DNA from: an uncultured Lachnospiraceae bacterium
GTDB lineage: Bacteria; Bacillota; Clostridia; Lachnospirales; Lachnospiraceae
Direction of reading: 5' to 3'
Assembly (NCBI GenBank): GCA_910587095.1
Contig: CAJUMJ010000028.1
Coordinates: forward strand, 16,370-80,369
Length of the DNA: 64,000 nucleotides
Part shown: piece after piece, positions 8,429 through 17,635 of the stretch
Layout: each line of letters begins with the position of its first letter
How positions within the stretch are numbered: position 1 is the stretch's first letter
Program-made: the position numbers and the translations under genes
Notes under the pieces: generated by a model
Databases searched by the model: none
The model's input: the letters and a program-made list of their open reading frames with translations, nothing else
Told to the model about the DNA's origin: nothing

Positions 8429-10309
8429 CTATTCGCTCGTTCTGATCCGGTACACCCCGAAGTTTTCGTTAATCCTGTCGCTCTCCTCTATCTCTGCGTC
8501 CAATTCTCTCTCCGCGTAAAAATCCGTCAGCCAGTCGACGCCCCGCTCCTTTGCCTCGGCATCCGACATGATAAAGTACACCCCGCTCCCCGTCAGCGCC
8601 TCCTGCGCCGTCTCTATACCGAAATGTGAAAGCTTTTCCCGATACAGCGGACTCTTGCACATCCATCCCCCCGCGATATCATAGTTTGCCGGGCTTTTGC
8701 CTCCTCCCGCAAATAGTTTCCCCGAAAAAGCAACGGTGGAATACACATCCTCGAAATAAAAGCTTTCCGAATGCGTCCTGCAATAGGAATCTATGGCCTG
8801 CCAGTCGCGCAAAATCCCCTCCCGTCTTGCCTGGTCTGCCTGCGCCGCACGAACAATCCCCGGAAAGTTCCCCAGCGAAACAAGAAGAAACGGAATCGCC
8901 AAACCGCAAAGAAGGAATCTCCCCCGTCTCTCCCATCTTCCCGCAAGACACCGGATAAGCATTCCCGCGAGCAGAACAAATTCCACCAGATAGAGGGAAT
9001 GCGTGATCCTCTCGGGGTCCCGCCCCCGCACCAGAACGAACAGCCAGAGTGCGCTTCGCATCGCAAAAAGCATGGCAAGCTGCGCCATCCTCCATAAAAG
9101 CCGGCCTGCCGGCTGCTTTCCGGCTGTTTCCGATAGCGGAACGTTCTTTCCGGCTGACTCCCCGACAGAAGTCTTTCGTTCCTCCAAAAATAAAATAACA
9201 TATAATATTGCATTTGCCGCATAACCCAAAAGCACCAGAAGATTGTATGGCGCATCGTCCAAATGAACGGTTCGATACCGATAAAAGAGCAGGCTGTCCT
9301 TAAAAATCTTTCCCCAATCTCTGGCTCCACCCACGGAGTCCGCCGCGTAGGACGCCACCTCCTCAAGCATTCCCGTGTCGATTTCTTCATCCAGCCCAAA
9401 ATTATAATTGCGAAGAAGCGTCTGTTTGGCGGGCGAAACGCCCAGCTCACACAAAGCATCCCGATACTCGTCCTGTGTCACTACTTCCTGATAAAAATCA
9501 TAGACTGTCGTCCTTGCGTCAAAAAATCTTCTGAAATCCTTCCATTCCTCGCTGCCATAGGCCGCAGAGTCAATCAGCAAAGACAACCCCATACCCAAAA
9601 ACATCAGCCCCGCCACAGCACCGTATTTTTTCATCTTTTTGGCAGACAGGAAAGGGCTTTCCTCCCACCAGCAAAACCACATGGCAAAAGCCATAAACGG
9701 AAGAGTCAAAAGCAGCATCTCCGACCGAAGCTGAAAAGCCAGAACAACCAGCAGGACGGACGCTATATTGTCCCGGACAAGCCGTCCGGCGCCTGTCCCC
9801 CGCAGCGTTGTCATAAACCGGAAAACAGCCGCGGCACAGAGCATGGCGCAGGTGATGGTGTACTGCATATTGACCATATGGAGCAGCCAGGTTCCCCACA
9901 TCATTATTGCCAATCCCAGCAAAATTGCCGCCTTCAAGCCCTTTTTCGCGTATCGATGACATGTTTTGTCTGCCTGCGACACGGAAAAATCGTCAACCGA
10001 CCCGCAAAGCCGCAAGCCAAGCAGAAAAAAGCAGCCGAACTGACACAGAAACAAGAACAGGCCGTACCAGGGAATCTCCCGGCACAGCCTGTAGCACAGC
10101 GCAAGGGCAGCTCCCAGCGGGTAAAGCGTCTGCATGTTGTGTCCGTCCGGTACGCCGCTGTAAAGCCCCGCCATGATATCCCGCATCATCGTGTCGTCAT
10201 TCAAGTCAAAATAGAAGTCAAAGAAAATACCCATCAGAAGCACGTTTACTCCCGTGACCGCAAAAGTCAGTATGCAGTTTTCGTATCCTTGTCTCTTTTC
10301 CTGTCCCAT
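8429..10309 (-). CDS. Large polytopic membrane protein of unknown function
   Basis: 626 residues with about ten hydrophobic segments. After the first helix comes DFYFDLNDDTMMRDIMAGLY, an acidic loop reminiscent of the first catalytic loop of GT-C transferases, and then a histidine in PDGHNMQTLYPLG. The C-terminal 150 residues look soluble and extracytoplasmic. It starts within the stop codon of wecE (TGATG), so the two are probably translationally coupled. No named family was recognised with confidence; a lipid-linked-sugar-dependent transferase is a guess from layout and context. Confidence 0.6.
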   Translation of the reverse strand: MGQEKRQGYENCILTFAVTGVNVLLMGIFFDFYFDLNDDTMMRDIMAGLYSGVPDGHNMQTLYPLGAALALCYRLCREIPWYGLFLFLCQFGCFFLLGLRLCGSVDDFSVSQADKTCHRYAKKGLKAAILLGLAIMMWGTWLLHMVNMQYTITCAMLCAAAVFRFMTTLRGTGAGRLVRDNIASVLLVVLAFQLRSEMLLLTLPFMAFAMWFCWWEESPFLSAKKMKKYGAVAGLMFLGMGLSLLIDSAAYGSEEWKDFRRFFDARTTVYDFYQEVVTQDEYRDALCELGVSPAKQTLLRNYNFGLDEEIDTGMLEEVASYAADSVGGARDWGKIFKDSLLFYRYRTVHLDDAPYNLLVLLGYAANAILYVILFLEERKTSVGESAGKNVPLSETAGKQPAGRLLWRMAQLAMLFAMRSALWLFVLVRGRDPERITHSLYLVEFVLLAGMLIRCLAGRWERRGRFLLCGLAIPFLLVSLGNFPGIVRAAQADQARREGILRDWQAIDSYCRTHSESFYFEDVYSTVAFSGKLFAGGGKSPANYDIAGGWMCKSPLYREKLSHFGIETAQEALTGSGVYFIMSDAEAKERGVDWLTDFYAERELDAEIEESDRINENFGVYRIRTSE

Positions 10310-11442
10310 CAGTTTGCCGCGTAAAAAGCTTTCACCTGTTTTGCAATATACTCCGTTTCATCCTCCGTCAGCTTATAGAACATCGGAAGGCGAAGGAGTC
10401 TCTCGCTCTCCTTTGTCGTATACTTATCCTCCCCGTGGAATCTGCCGTACTTTTGTCCGGCAGGCGCGGAATGTAACGGCACATAGTGAAACACCGACAA
10501 AATATCCTTTGACTTCAAATACGCGATCAGGCGCCCCCTCTCCTCCATATCCTTCGTCTTGATATAAAACATGTGGGCATTGTGCGCACAGTGCCCGGGG
10601 ATATGGGGAAGTTCAATCCTTCCGGCTTCCGAAAGCGGCGTAAGCAGCTCCAGGTATTGGTTCCACCTGTCCATCCTTGCCTGCGTGATCTCCTCTGCCA
10701 GCTCTAACTGCGCATACAGATAAGCGGCGTTCATATCGCCCGGCAAATAAGACGACCCATACTCCTGCCAGCGGTACTTGTCTACCTGTCCTCTGAAAAA
10801 GCGGCTCCTGTCCGTCCCTTTTTCCCGGTAAATCTCCGCCATCTCTATATCCTTCTCGTCACGGATCAGCAGCGCGCCGCCTTCTCCCATGCTGAAATTC
10901 TTCGTCTCATGAAAGCTGAAGCACCCGAACTCTCCAAAGGTGCCCAGCGGTTTTCCCTTATAGGATGCCATAATTCCCTGGGCAGCATCTTCTATCACAG
11001 TCAAATGATACCTCTTTGCTATGTCCATGATAGTGTCCATCTCGCAGCCCACACCCGCGTAATGAACCGGCGCAATCGCTTTTGTGCGCTCCGTGACGGC
11101 ATCCTCAATCAGTTTTTCATCTATATTCATGGTATCCGGCCGGACATCCACAAACACCACCGTAGCTCCCCGCAGGACAAACGCATTGGCCGTGGACACA
11201 AAAGTGTAAGAGGGCATAATGACCTCGTCCCCCGGCTTTATCTTTGCAAGCAAAGCCGCCAGCTCCGTGGCGTGGGTGCAGGATGTCGTCAGCAGACACT
11301 TGGCCGTGCCGGTCTGCTCCTCAATCCACTCATTGCATTTTTTAGTAAAAGGCCCGTCGCCGCAAATCTTCTGATTCTCCACGGCTTCCCTCATATAGTC
11401 CAATTCCTTCCCCGTGAAGGGAGGTACGTTAAAATTGATCAT
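10309..11442 (-). CDS. wecE: dTDP-4-amino-4,6-dideoxygalactose transaminase
   Basis: 377 residues from the ATG at 11442, chosen for the GGAG 6 bases upstream. It is a fold-type I PLP aminotransferase with IEDAAQG (Asp152 on the PLP ring) and SFHETKNFSMGEGG (Lys181, Schiff base). HETKN, together with GDMNAAYLYAQLE and the C-terminal SVFHYVPLHSAPAG, is typical of WecE/RffA, which aminates dTDP-4-keto-6-deoxyglucose to dTDP-Fuc4N. The dTDP-glucose pathway enzymes RfbA and RfbB are not in the window. An overlapping 22-codon leader frame precedes it, and an extended -10 lies about 120 bp upstream. Confidence 0.9.
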   Translation of the reverse strand: MINFNVPPFTGKELDYMREAVENQKICGDGPFTKKCNEWIEEQTGTAKCLLTTSCTHATELAALLAKIKPGDEVIMPSYTFVSTANAFVLRGATVVFVDVRPDTMNIDEKLIEDAVTERTKAIAPVHYAGVGCEMDTIMDIAKRYHLTVIEDAAQGIMASYKGKPLGTFGEFGCFSFHETKNFSMGEGGALLIRDEKDIEMAEIYREKGTDRSRFFRGQVDKYRWQEYGSSYLPGDMNAAYLYAQLELAEEITQARMDRWNQYLELLTPLSEAGRIELPHIPGHCAHNAHMFYIKTKDMEERGRLIAYLKSKDILSVFHYVPLHSAPAGQKYGRFHGEDKYTTKESERLLRLPMFYKLTEDETEYIAKQVKAFYAAN

Positions 11443-11497
11443 TTTTTTCTCCATTTCTGCGCATTTTTTTGCGCATAACCGAGTTTGTGTCAAGCAT
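11429..11497 (-). CDS. Possible 22-residue leader peptide upstream of wecE
   Basis: An ATG at 11497 is preceded by AAAGGAG with 5-base spacing and opens a 22-codon frame that ends in TAA at 11429, overlapping the wecE start in another frame. It contains MRKKMRRNGEKN. A related frame with MRKEQRRNGEKN lies ahead of the MFS gene at 54561. The strong ribosome binding site and shared peptide frame suggest translation, but a repeated DNA element would give the same picture. Confidence 0.35.
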   Translation of the reverse strand: MLDTNSVMRKKMRRNGEKNDQF

Positions 11498-11561
11498 CTT
11501 TTCTCCTTTGCATCCTTATACCGGCCTGATGCCATGGGTCTAAGAGTCCCGCCTCCGCTCA

Positions 11562-11570
11562 AGTATACCA
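11562..11570 (-). promoter_or_regulatory. Possible extended -10 promoter for wecE
   Basis: Minus strand TGGTATACT (TGn plus TATACT), just after the end of the ATPase gene. No convincing -35 is visible. It would let wecE and the genes downstream be transcribed independently of the ATPase insertion. Confidence 0.4.
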
Positions 11571-11587
11571 TATCATAAAGCAAATTC

Positions 11588-12967
11588 CTACTCCGACAAA
11601 ATCAGGTCATCCCTGCTTTCTGCGATCTCCCGCAGGCGGGGGCTGAATCCGTTTATGGAAAACAGACAGTACAGTTCCTTCCTGCAGCCCTTGTGCCATG
11701 GCACTTTCGGGGCCTTCTCCAGGAGCCGGTAAAAAACGTCCACATCCATGCAGCCGCTCCAATACTTACATTCCCCAAACAGGATAACGCTCTCCTCCTC
11801 GTTTACCGCAACGATATCGATCTCCGTATTTTTATCCCAGTAACGCCCGATCCTTGAAAAATGGCAAGGCAGGTCGTCTCTGGTCGCCAGCTCGCTGCGG
11901 CAAACGTCCTCGTAGACAAAGGCGGCATGACTGCGCACAAAACTCTTCCTGATTTTTTCTATAACATGCGTTATATTCCCTTGCTCAATATCCCCCTGAT
12001 TGGGGTAGATCATCGTAAACCAAAACCGGATATAATAATCCGTGATACGGTACAGTCCCTTTTTGCTCTTTTCGGGATTTTCCTCCGTAACCGGCACTTC
12101 CCGCTGTACGAGATCAAGTTCTATCAACGTTTTCAATGTCCTGGTCAAATCGGTAGCCCTTGTCTCCATAAAGGATGCGATCTCCGACATCTTCGTCCTT
12201 CCGAAAGCGATGGCGCGCAAGACAGAAAAATAGCTTCCCACCTCCGCCACTTCCTGCTGCAACAAAAAGTGCGGCTCCTCGTACAGGTAGCCTGTGCGGT
12301 TTAAAATATTCTCCTCAATACCTGCAAAAATATCCGTACAGTCCGAAAACGATTCGATATATTTGGGGACGCCTCCGGTCACCGCGTAGCGTTCGATCTG
12401 CTCCCTTCTGGACAGCCCCGGGCAAAATTTCCGGTAGTAGTGGAAAGGTATTTGCTTCAGACGAATCTGCGCCGTCCGTCTCCCGTAGAGAGGGCTGTTG
12501 TATGAAAGCGTCTGAGACACCATCATGGAAATCAGGGAACCGCATAAAATCACCATGACGGGACATTTTATTAAAATTTCATCCCATATCTTCTGGAATA
12601 CGGAAGGAAACGCCGGATTCGCCTTTCCGAGATATTGGAATTCATCTATAACCAAAATCGGTTTTTCCTCCCACGCACCGGACACAATCGCTTTAAAAAT
12701 AATATCCCACTTATCCGTGGAAGTTTCCGCAAGAAGTTCACTTCCGATAAAGGCCGCCGCCTTCTCCCGAAAAGCGTTGCGGTTCAACGTCTCCGCCTCC
12801 TGCGTCGCCAGAAAATACAACGCCTTTTTATCTTTCATAAATTCCGAGAGAAGCGTCGTTTTTCCTACCCGCCGACGGCCATACACAATGACCAGGGACG
12901 AGTCCTTTTTTTTATATTCCTTTTCGAGCGTTCTGATTTCCAGTTCGCGGTCTACAAATTGTTCCAT
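11588..12967 (-). CDS. ATPase with C-terminal DUF234/PD-(D/E)XK-like domain
   Basis: 459 residues from the ATG at 12967, which has GGAGG 5 bases upstream. Walker A is GRRRVGKTT (residues 30-38) and Walker B is ILVIDEF (104-110), as in the archaeal-type ATPase_2 family. A winged-helix-like middle (about 245-310) is followed by a C-terminal domain with EIDIVAV and, further on, GECKYW. This D...ExK pattern is that of a PD-(D/E)XK nuclease fold, as in DUF234. Such ATPases are stand-alone accessory genes, often with their own regulation, and their function is not established. It interrupts a glycan operon and has its own promoter with a palindrome. Confidence 0.85.
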   Translation of the reverse strand: MEQFVDRELEIRTLEKEYKKKDSSLVIVYGRRRVGKTTLLSEFMKDKKALYFLATQEAETLNRNAFREKAAAFIGSELLAETSTDKWDIIFKAIVSGAWEEKPILVIDEFQYLGKANPAFPSVFQKIWDEILIKCPVMVILCGSLISMMVSQTLSYNSPLYGRRTAQIRLKQIPFHYYRKFCPGLSRREQIERYAVTGGVPKYIESFSDCTDIFAGIEENILNRTGYLYEEPHFLLQQEVAEVGSYFSVLRAIAFGRTKMSEIASFMETRATDLTRTLKTLIELDLVQREVPVTEENPEKSKKGLYRITDYYIRFWFTMIYPNQGDIEQGNITHVIEKIRKSFVRSHAAFVYEDVCRSELATRDDLPCHFSRIGRYWDKNTEIDIVAVNEEESVILFGECKYWSGCMDVDVFYRLLEKAPKVPWHKGCRKELYCLFSINGFSPRLREIAESRDDLILSE

Positions 12968-13010
12968 ATACCCTCCCGGCAGTTTTTCTTCTGCCATTGT
13001 CTATATAAAG

Positions 13011-13038
13011 AGTATATCACATTTTATATGTTTGTAAA
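13011..13038 (-). promoter_or_regulatory. Promoter of the DUF234 ATPase gene
   Basis: Minus strand TTTACA (13033-13038), 16 bp, then TATACT (13011-13016) with an extended TGA before it. The -35 lies inside the left arm of the 20-bp palindrome at 13029-13070, so a repressor could cover it. Confidence 0.6.
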
Positions 13039-13070
13039 CATTATGTTTCAAAACATAATGTTTACAAACA
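13029..13070. promoter_or_regulatory. 20-bp perfect inverted repeat, operator candidate
   Basis: Arms 13029-13048 and 13051-13070 are perfect reverse complements (tgtttgtaaacattatgttt) separated by 2 bp. A further degenerate copy of the taatgttt unit continues to about 13088. It sits on the -35 of the ATPase gene. No T-run follows, which argues against a terminator. Confidence 0.7.
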
Positions 13071-13119
13071 TAATGTTTTCAGACATAACTATTTTCTCAT
13101 TCCATGTCAAAGAATCCGG

Positions 13120-15243
13120 TCACTGCATATAAACCACATACCTGGCATTTCCAAAACGTTCCACATACCCGTAATCCCTGACGAAGTCCCAAAGGATTCG
13201 CAGCTTCCCGTCCGAAGCCATCGCCTCCGTATCCACGCCAAACCAACCTATCGCCTCGCCGTCGTCACTCCAGTAGGCCGCCACGGCAGAGGGTACGATA
13301 ATGACCGGCGGCTCCTTTCCCGCCCCCATTTCTTCCGACAGTTCTTCCATATCCCGCAAATACTCCGTCATGCGATAAGATTCTAAATCCGGCCAGATTG
13401 TGGACAAAGCCGGCGGCATATCGAGGAAGTAATGGAGGCCCGGCAGTTCTTCATAAGTAATCGCCTCCTGGCCTGTCAGCCCCTCCTCCTTTGCAAAAAC
13501 CGACAACTCCTCCAAAAGCGCGGCATTTTCCAAGGTCGTATAAACTCCCGCGGCTTTTTTTGGCGTCTTAACGCGTGTGTCCCGCGGTTCTCCGTAAATA
13601 CCGTCCTGAAAAACAAAGTTTATGTGAGATCCGATACTCTGCACCATCACAAACATAATAAGAAATACTGTCGGCGCGCGCCAGACAAAATCATAAACCG
13701 CTCTGTTTTTTGCGCAAGCCGCCTCTTCGCCTGAACCTCTTCTTACCTCTCCTGCGTCCCAGGCCCTGATACCGCCATTTACCACCCACAGCAAAAACGG
13801 CGCCGCCACAAACAGATTATTGACAATCGGGTACAAGTCGTTATTGCTGCCAAGAGGCGTCAGAAAGATCTGCAAAAGCACCAACGCCGCCATTATTTTT
13901 TGTTCCTCACACGCCTTTCGCCCGATGAGACATCTAAACCCTGCCGCAATCGTCACCAAAAGCAACAGCACCGCAGGGTAGTAAATACTGCCGTTCCCAT
14001 GCATATAGTATCTGAAATGAAACATACCCCTGCCCCAGTAAAAGCGAAGCAGCACAAGCAAAAGCAGGACATAAGCCGTCTTAATAATTACACCAGTTAT
14101 TCTATATGCGTTCCAACTTGGCCCGGCATCACCGATCCGCGCATCGGTTCTTACTCCGTCCTGCTGCCCGGCTTTTTTCCCCGCGCCATATAGCCACTCC
14201 CGCACCCAAAACGCAAAGCCCGCCGCCGCCGCGCAAACACCGGCAAATGCCAGCCAGTACAACCCCTTCCCGTAATCACCGAACATCCCCGTAAGCATGG
14301 CGGCCGGCTTGTAGTCCGTAGCCTGATCCGTCATGGCAAACATGGTAAACACCATATCCGGGTAGGCCGATACCCCGTATCGAATGCAGATAAGGGCCAA
14401 AGGCACGCCAAAGCCGACGGCATAGCCAAGCAGACACCATCCGGTAGCTCCTAAAAGCCGCCTCCAGGGCAGGGAACGTCTCGTTTCGTTTCCTTCATCG
14501 GCATTTTTTCCCACCGCATCCCTTCTCTGCGCCGCCTTCTCCCACCTGTCCATCCGCACCACGCCGTACCAAACCGCCAAAATAAAAGCGGCCTGCACCA
14601 CATTCGGCATCCGCACCGCCACATTGGCCCCGAGACAGACACCCGCCGCCGCGAAGCAAAACCTCTGTCTTTTCCAGAACACGGATTTACCGGCCCCGCA
14701 CGTGCCATACTCGTCACAATCCGCTTCCGTCTCCCCATTTGTGCCCGCAAAAGTCGTCCTGCCCCCTGTCAGCCCGCAAAAAATAAATAAAATAGCGGCT
14801 GTCATCAAAAAATAAGTCAGATAATTGTACAAAACCGTGGAAGGACACCAGCAAAGCCCCAGCGCCATGAACTCCCCCACGAACAGAAGCGGTGCAAAAA
14901 CCCATTTTCTGAGAACCAGATAGGCCATAACCGCAGTTGCCGACAGCACAAGCGACGTGTAGAAATTCATACCTATCAGCGTTCCCCCAAATGGCAGTTT
15001 CATGAAGAAACTGCCCGTCACATTGGCAAGGAAAGTAGCCACCATCCAGGTGCCGTCCATCTGTCCGAAATACTGGAAATTTGCCAGAGAGTATGTGCTG
15101 TCCGCCACATCCATTCCCTGATTGATCTTTATAAGGGGATAAATCAGGAGCACTGCCGGAAACAGCAGTTTTTCTATCATATTTTTGTATTTTCCGTAAA
15201 TTTTTGCCACTGATTGATGCTCCGTTTCCGCTGTCTTCAGCAA
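13120..15243 (-). CDS. Large polytopic membrane protein, unknown, GT-C-like
   Basis: Up to 707 residues with about eleven to twelve hydrophobic segments. An extracytoplasmic loop near the N-terminus reads KINQGMDVADSTYSLANFQY and holds the acidic residues expected of a GT-C first loop. The C-terminal 170 residues look soluble and extracytoplasmic. The longest frame starts with TTG at 15243; a GTG at residue 12 with GGAG 9 bases upstream and an ATG at residue 22 (15180) are alternatives. It is followed by the ATPase insertion. No family name can be given with confidence. Confidence 0.6.
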   Translation of the reverse strand: MLKTAETEHQSVAKIYGKYKNMIEKLLFPAVLLIYPLIKINQGMDVADSTYSLANFQYFGQMDGTWMVATFLANVTGSFFMKLPFGGTLIGMNFYTSLVLSATAVMAYLVLRKWVFAPLLFVGEFMALGLCWCPSTVLYNYLTYFLMTAAILFIFCGLTGGRTTFAGTNGETEADCDEYGTCGAGKSVFWKRQRFCFAAAGVCLGANVAVRMPNVVQAAFILAVWYGVVRMDRWEKAAQRRDAVGKNADEGNETRRSLPWRRLLGATGWCLLGYAVGFGVPLALICIRYGVSAYPDMVFTMFAMTDQATDYKPAAMLTGMFGDYGKGLYWLAFAGVCAAAAGFAFWVREWLYGAGKKAGQQDGVRTDARIGDAGPSWNAYRITGVIIKTAYVLLLLVLLRFYWGRGMFHFRYYMHGNGSIYYPAVLLLLVTIAAGFRCLIGRKACEEQKIMAALVLLQIFLTPLGSNNDLYPIVNNLFVAAPFLLWVVNGGIRAWDAGEVRRGSGEEAACAKNRAVYDFVWRAPTVFLIMFVMVQSIGSHINFVFQDGIYGEPRDTRVKTPKKAAGVYTTLENAALLEELSVFAKEEGLTGQEAITYEELPGLHYFLDMPPALSTIWPDLESYRMTEYLRDMEELSEEMGAGKEPPVIIVPSAVAAYWSDDGEAIGWFGVDTEAMASDGKLRILWDFVRDYGYVERFGNARYVVYMQ

Positions 15244-15272
15244 TTTGCCGCTCTGACTCTACCTTATACCGA

Positions 15273-15764
15273 TTAACGAATTTCAATATAATAAGGACAA
15301 ATATCCTCGTATCGCCCGTCTTTCATCCGAAAACCACCCATAATTGTGCCGAGCTGCGTAAAGCCAATTCTCTCATACAAATGTCTGGCATGTAGATTTG
15401 AAGCAACAACCGCATTAAACTGCAAAATCCGAAATCCAATCCGCCGCGCCTGTTCGATACAGTCAAGTACCAGCTTCTCTCCGATATGCAGTCCCCTGCT
15501 CCCAGAAGCCACGGCATAGCTCGCATTACATATATGTCCGCATCTGCCCACATTATTCGGGTGCAAGATATACATTCCCAGCACTTCCTCACTCTCTTCC
15601 TCCTCAGCCACCCCGCAATAACTCTGGCTCTCGAAAAATGAAACGCCCGTCATCCCATCCAGAAATTCCTCCTGCGGAAAGGCAATCCCCTCCTCCACTA
15701 CCTCGTTCCAAATCGCAATCATAGCCGGAACGTCTTTTTCCCGATACTTTCTTAAAATAACCAT
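15273..15764 (-). CDS. GNAT family N-acetyltransferase
   Basis: 163 residues from the ATG at 15764, which has GGAGAAAAGG upstream; a longer frame would run back into the acyltransferase gene. It opens MVILRKYREKDVPAMIAIWN and carries the acetyl-CoA segment ASGSRGLHIGEKLVLDCIEQ, then FNAVVASNLHARHLYERIGF. These are standard GNAT features, closest in appearance to phosphinothricin/MnaT-type acetyltransferases with broad amine substrates. Whether it modifies an amino sugar of the locus or is a passenger is unknown. Confidence 0.8.
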   Translation of the reverse strand: MVILRKYREKDVPAMIAIWNEVVEEGIAFPQEEFLDGMTGVSFFESQSYCGVAEEEESEEVLGMYILHPNNVGRCGHICNASYAVASGSRGLHIGEKLVLDCIEQARRIGFRILQFNAVVASNLHARHLYERIGFTQLGTIMGGFRMKDGRYEDICPYYIEIR

Positions 15765-15807
15765 AACCTTTTCTCCTGACAAAAAATCCGTATTTTCCGC
15801 AACCTGT

Positions 15808-16881
15808 TCAGCGTAGTCTGCGCAAAGCATCCGCCACAAGCCCAAACACCCACGCTCGCGCCATATCCACCGCCGTTCCGGCCACATACACAAGCAGCAC
15901 GCATCCGATCATATGCGGTACAAAGAGAAAGCCCTCGGCCGCCATATCCGCGCCAAGCCATCTCATCCACTCATATCGCACCAGATTATGTTCATGCAAA
16001 AGGTAGACGCCGAAAGTGTAAGGCGCAAGCTTTCTTATTGCCGTTGTCATGCGCCCTTGACCAAACTGCATATTTTTAAATACATAAAAGAAAGAAACCG
16101 CGCCGGCAAGGCAGCACAGATGATTGTATGTGTAAAGCATGTCCGCATAATAAGCAAACGCATCTATTCTGCCGCCGAGCACATTGGAAAGCATCGCCAT
16201 TGCCCAGGCAGACAGACAGGAAAGAACATACGCCGCCACCGCGTGAGTCTGTTTTTCCAGCCACGGGATTCCGTACATCCTGATATAGCCCGCCACCACA
16301 AACAGGCACAAAAACCACCCGAAATCATAACCCTGCCTGTCCGTCACAAAAGAGATCGGGACAACAGTCTTTTCCAGAGAAAAGAAGCAAAGGAGAAGTA
16401 CCGTCACAACCTGTAGCTGCCTTTTTTTCATTTGCCGTATGCCTGCCGCCAGGAAAGGCGCAAAAAGATACATTAAAAGATAGGCAGTCGCAAACCAGTA
16501 GTGTTCCGTCCCGATAGGCAGCACAAAGCCAATCCAGTCATAAAGCCCCATTCCTTCGACAGCTTTTGTCCCCGTCAGAAGCAGGATGCATGGAAGGAGC
16601 AGGGAATAAAAAAGAATCTGGGCAAACAGGGAGACAACCCGCCCCGGCTTCCACACAGATTCCACACAAAAGTAGCCGCTGATCAGCACATAACAGTTTA
16701 CCGCCACAATACAGAAAGCCTCAACCAGCCATGCAAAAGCGCCGACAGGGTTTTCCCTCACGGCAAAGGGAAACGGCGCGGCTACCCCGCCCTTCACCAG
16801 ATAATGAAGCGAGATGATCATAAGCATCGCCACAATGCGCAGCAGTTCAAAATTGGCCTGTCTTTTATTTCCCGCTCCCAT
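15808..16881 (-). CDS. Acyltransferase family 3 membrane protein (O-acetyltransferase)
   Basis: 357 residues with about ten membrane helices. It begins KRQANFELLRIVAMLMIISL-H, the RxxRxxA/V...H motif region of acyltransferase family 3 (OafA/WecH type), with the conserved His near residue 26. These integral membrane enzymes move acyl groups, usually acetyl, onto sugars of exported glycans. It lies between gtrA and the GNAT gene, with a purine-rich ribosome binding site just before the ATG. Likely decorates the polymer made by this locus. Confidence 0.87.
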   Translation of the reverse strand: MGAGNKRQANFELLRIVAMLMIISLHYLVKGGVAAPFPFAVRENPVGAFAWLVEAFCIVAVNCYVLISGYFCVESVWKPGRVVSLFAQILFYSLLLPCILLLTGTKAVEGMGLYDWIGFVLPIGTEHYWFATAYLLMYLFAPFLAAGIRQMKKRQLQVVTVLLLCFFSLEKTVVPISFVTDRQGYDFGWFLCLFVVAGYIRMYGIPWLEKQTHAVAAYVLSCLSAWAMAMLSNVLGGRIDAFAYYADMLYTYNHLCCLAGAVSFFYVFKNMQFGQGRMTTAIRKLAPYTFGVYLLHEHNLVRYEWMRWLGADMAAEGFLFVPHMIGCVLLVYVAGTAVDMARAWVFGLVADALRRLR

Positions 16882-16916
16882 ACGCTCCGCCTCTTCTTCT
16901 CCTAATCCCCTGCTAA

Positions 16917-17357
16917 TCAGTTTCCTTTTTCCGACGTATCCTTGAATATCCAGATTTTGCTAAGCACATAGTTTGCCAAAATCACAATCACCTGACAGAT
17001 CAGCTTCGAAATCTTGTCATTGACCGCCATAACGTCCACCATAAGATACATCAGTCCAAGTTCCAGCACCTCCGTGGCCACCCTCGCACCGATAAAGGAA
17101 ACAAACTCCGTGACAACCGCCTTTGTCTCCTTATTCTGGCTTTTAAACACAAAAGTCCGGTTTGTCCAGTAAGCAAACACCACCGTCAGCACCCAGGACA
17201 ACCCCGTAGCCGCCATATAGTGCATGGCTACGGCATCCGCGAAAACGAAATACAGAATGTAGTTTAACACAAAGGCGAGAAAACCAAAGATCAGATAATT
17301 GATCCCTTCCTCGTGCTTCCTATAAAGCCCCCATCCGAAATCCCATAATTTTTTCAT
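16917..17357 (-). CDS. GtrA-like membrane protein, lipid-linked sugar flippase candidate
   Basis: 146 residues from the ATG at 17357, preceded by GGAGG with 5-base spacing. Four membrane helices; begins with KHEEGINYLIFGFLAFVLNY, and SWVLTVVFAYWTNRTFVFKS is the GtrA-family motif. GtrA proteins are thought to flip polyprenyl-phosphate-linked sugars to the outer face, working with GtrB-type synthases; two such synthases are in this window. Its ribosome binding site is the last element of a hairpin-rich module (17361-17617) that is repeated in front of the gene at 43010. Confidence 0.88.
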   Translation of the reverse strand: MKKLWDFGWGLYRKHEEGINYLIFGFLAFVLNYILYFVFADAVAMHYMAATGLSWVLTVVFAYWTNRTFVFKSQNKETKAVVTEFVSFIGARVATEVLELGLMYLMVDVMAVNDKISKLICQVIVILANYVLSKIWIFKDTSEKGN

Positions 17358-17360
17358 GCT

Positions 17361-17617
17361 AACCTCCATGTCACAGCTCTGCTGTGACTCAAATCAATGC
17401 GGAGAATGCCGTATTTTGGGCATTCTCCTGTGTGAGACGGTTTCTTGGCGTCCCGTCCTATGGCGGGACGTCTTTAGAAACTCTTCTCACACTAACCGCT
17501 ATGCGGAATCTCAAATTCGTATGAAAAACGCCCGTTTTTTGGCGTTTTTCGGCGTGAAACTTAGTACTTCTCCGCGAAATGCCCTCTGGCATGAGCGGCT
17601 AGAAGTACTTTTCACGC
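17361..17617 (-). repeat. Array of five hairpins between the ABC flippase and gtrA
   Basis: In + coordinates: gtcacagc/gctgtgac (17370-17388); ggagaatgcc/ggcattctcc (17401-17428); a two-level hairpin with outer gtgtgaga/tctcacac (17430-17492); gaaaaacgcc/ggcgtttttc (17523-17550); and a long hairpin with gcgtgaaa/tttcacgc outside and agtacttct/agaagtact inside (17552-17617). The part 17361-17438 matches 43019-43096 at 77 of 78 positions. There is no gene and no T-run. The array fills the gap 17358-17635 and ends in the GGAGG used by gtrA. Confidence 0.9.
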
Positions 17618-17635
17618 TAAGCACTTTACTTTGCT

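Noticed and set aside
9263..10324. 353-codon plus-strand open frame
   Set aside because: Antisense to the 626-residue membrane protein, low-complexity basic translation, no family resemblance.
17361..17617. Row of intrinsic terminators between the ABC flippase and gtrA
   Set aside because: The stems are strong, but none is followed by a T-run on the minus strand, and gtrA directly downstream has no promoter of its own that I can see.
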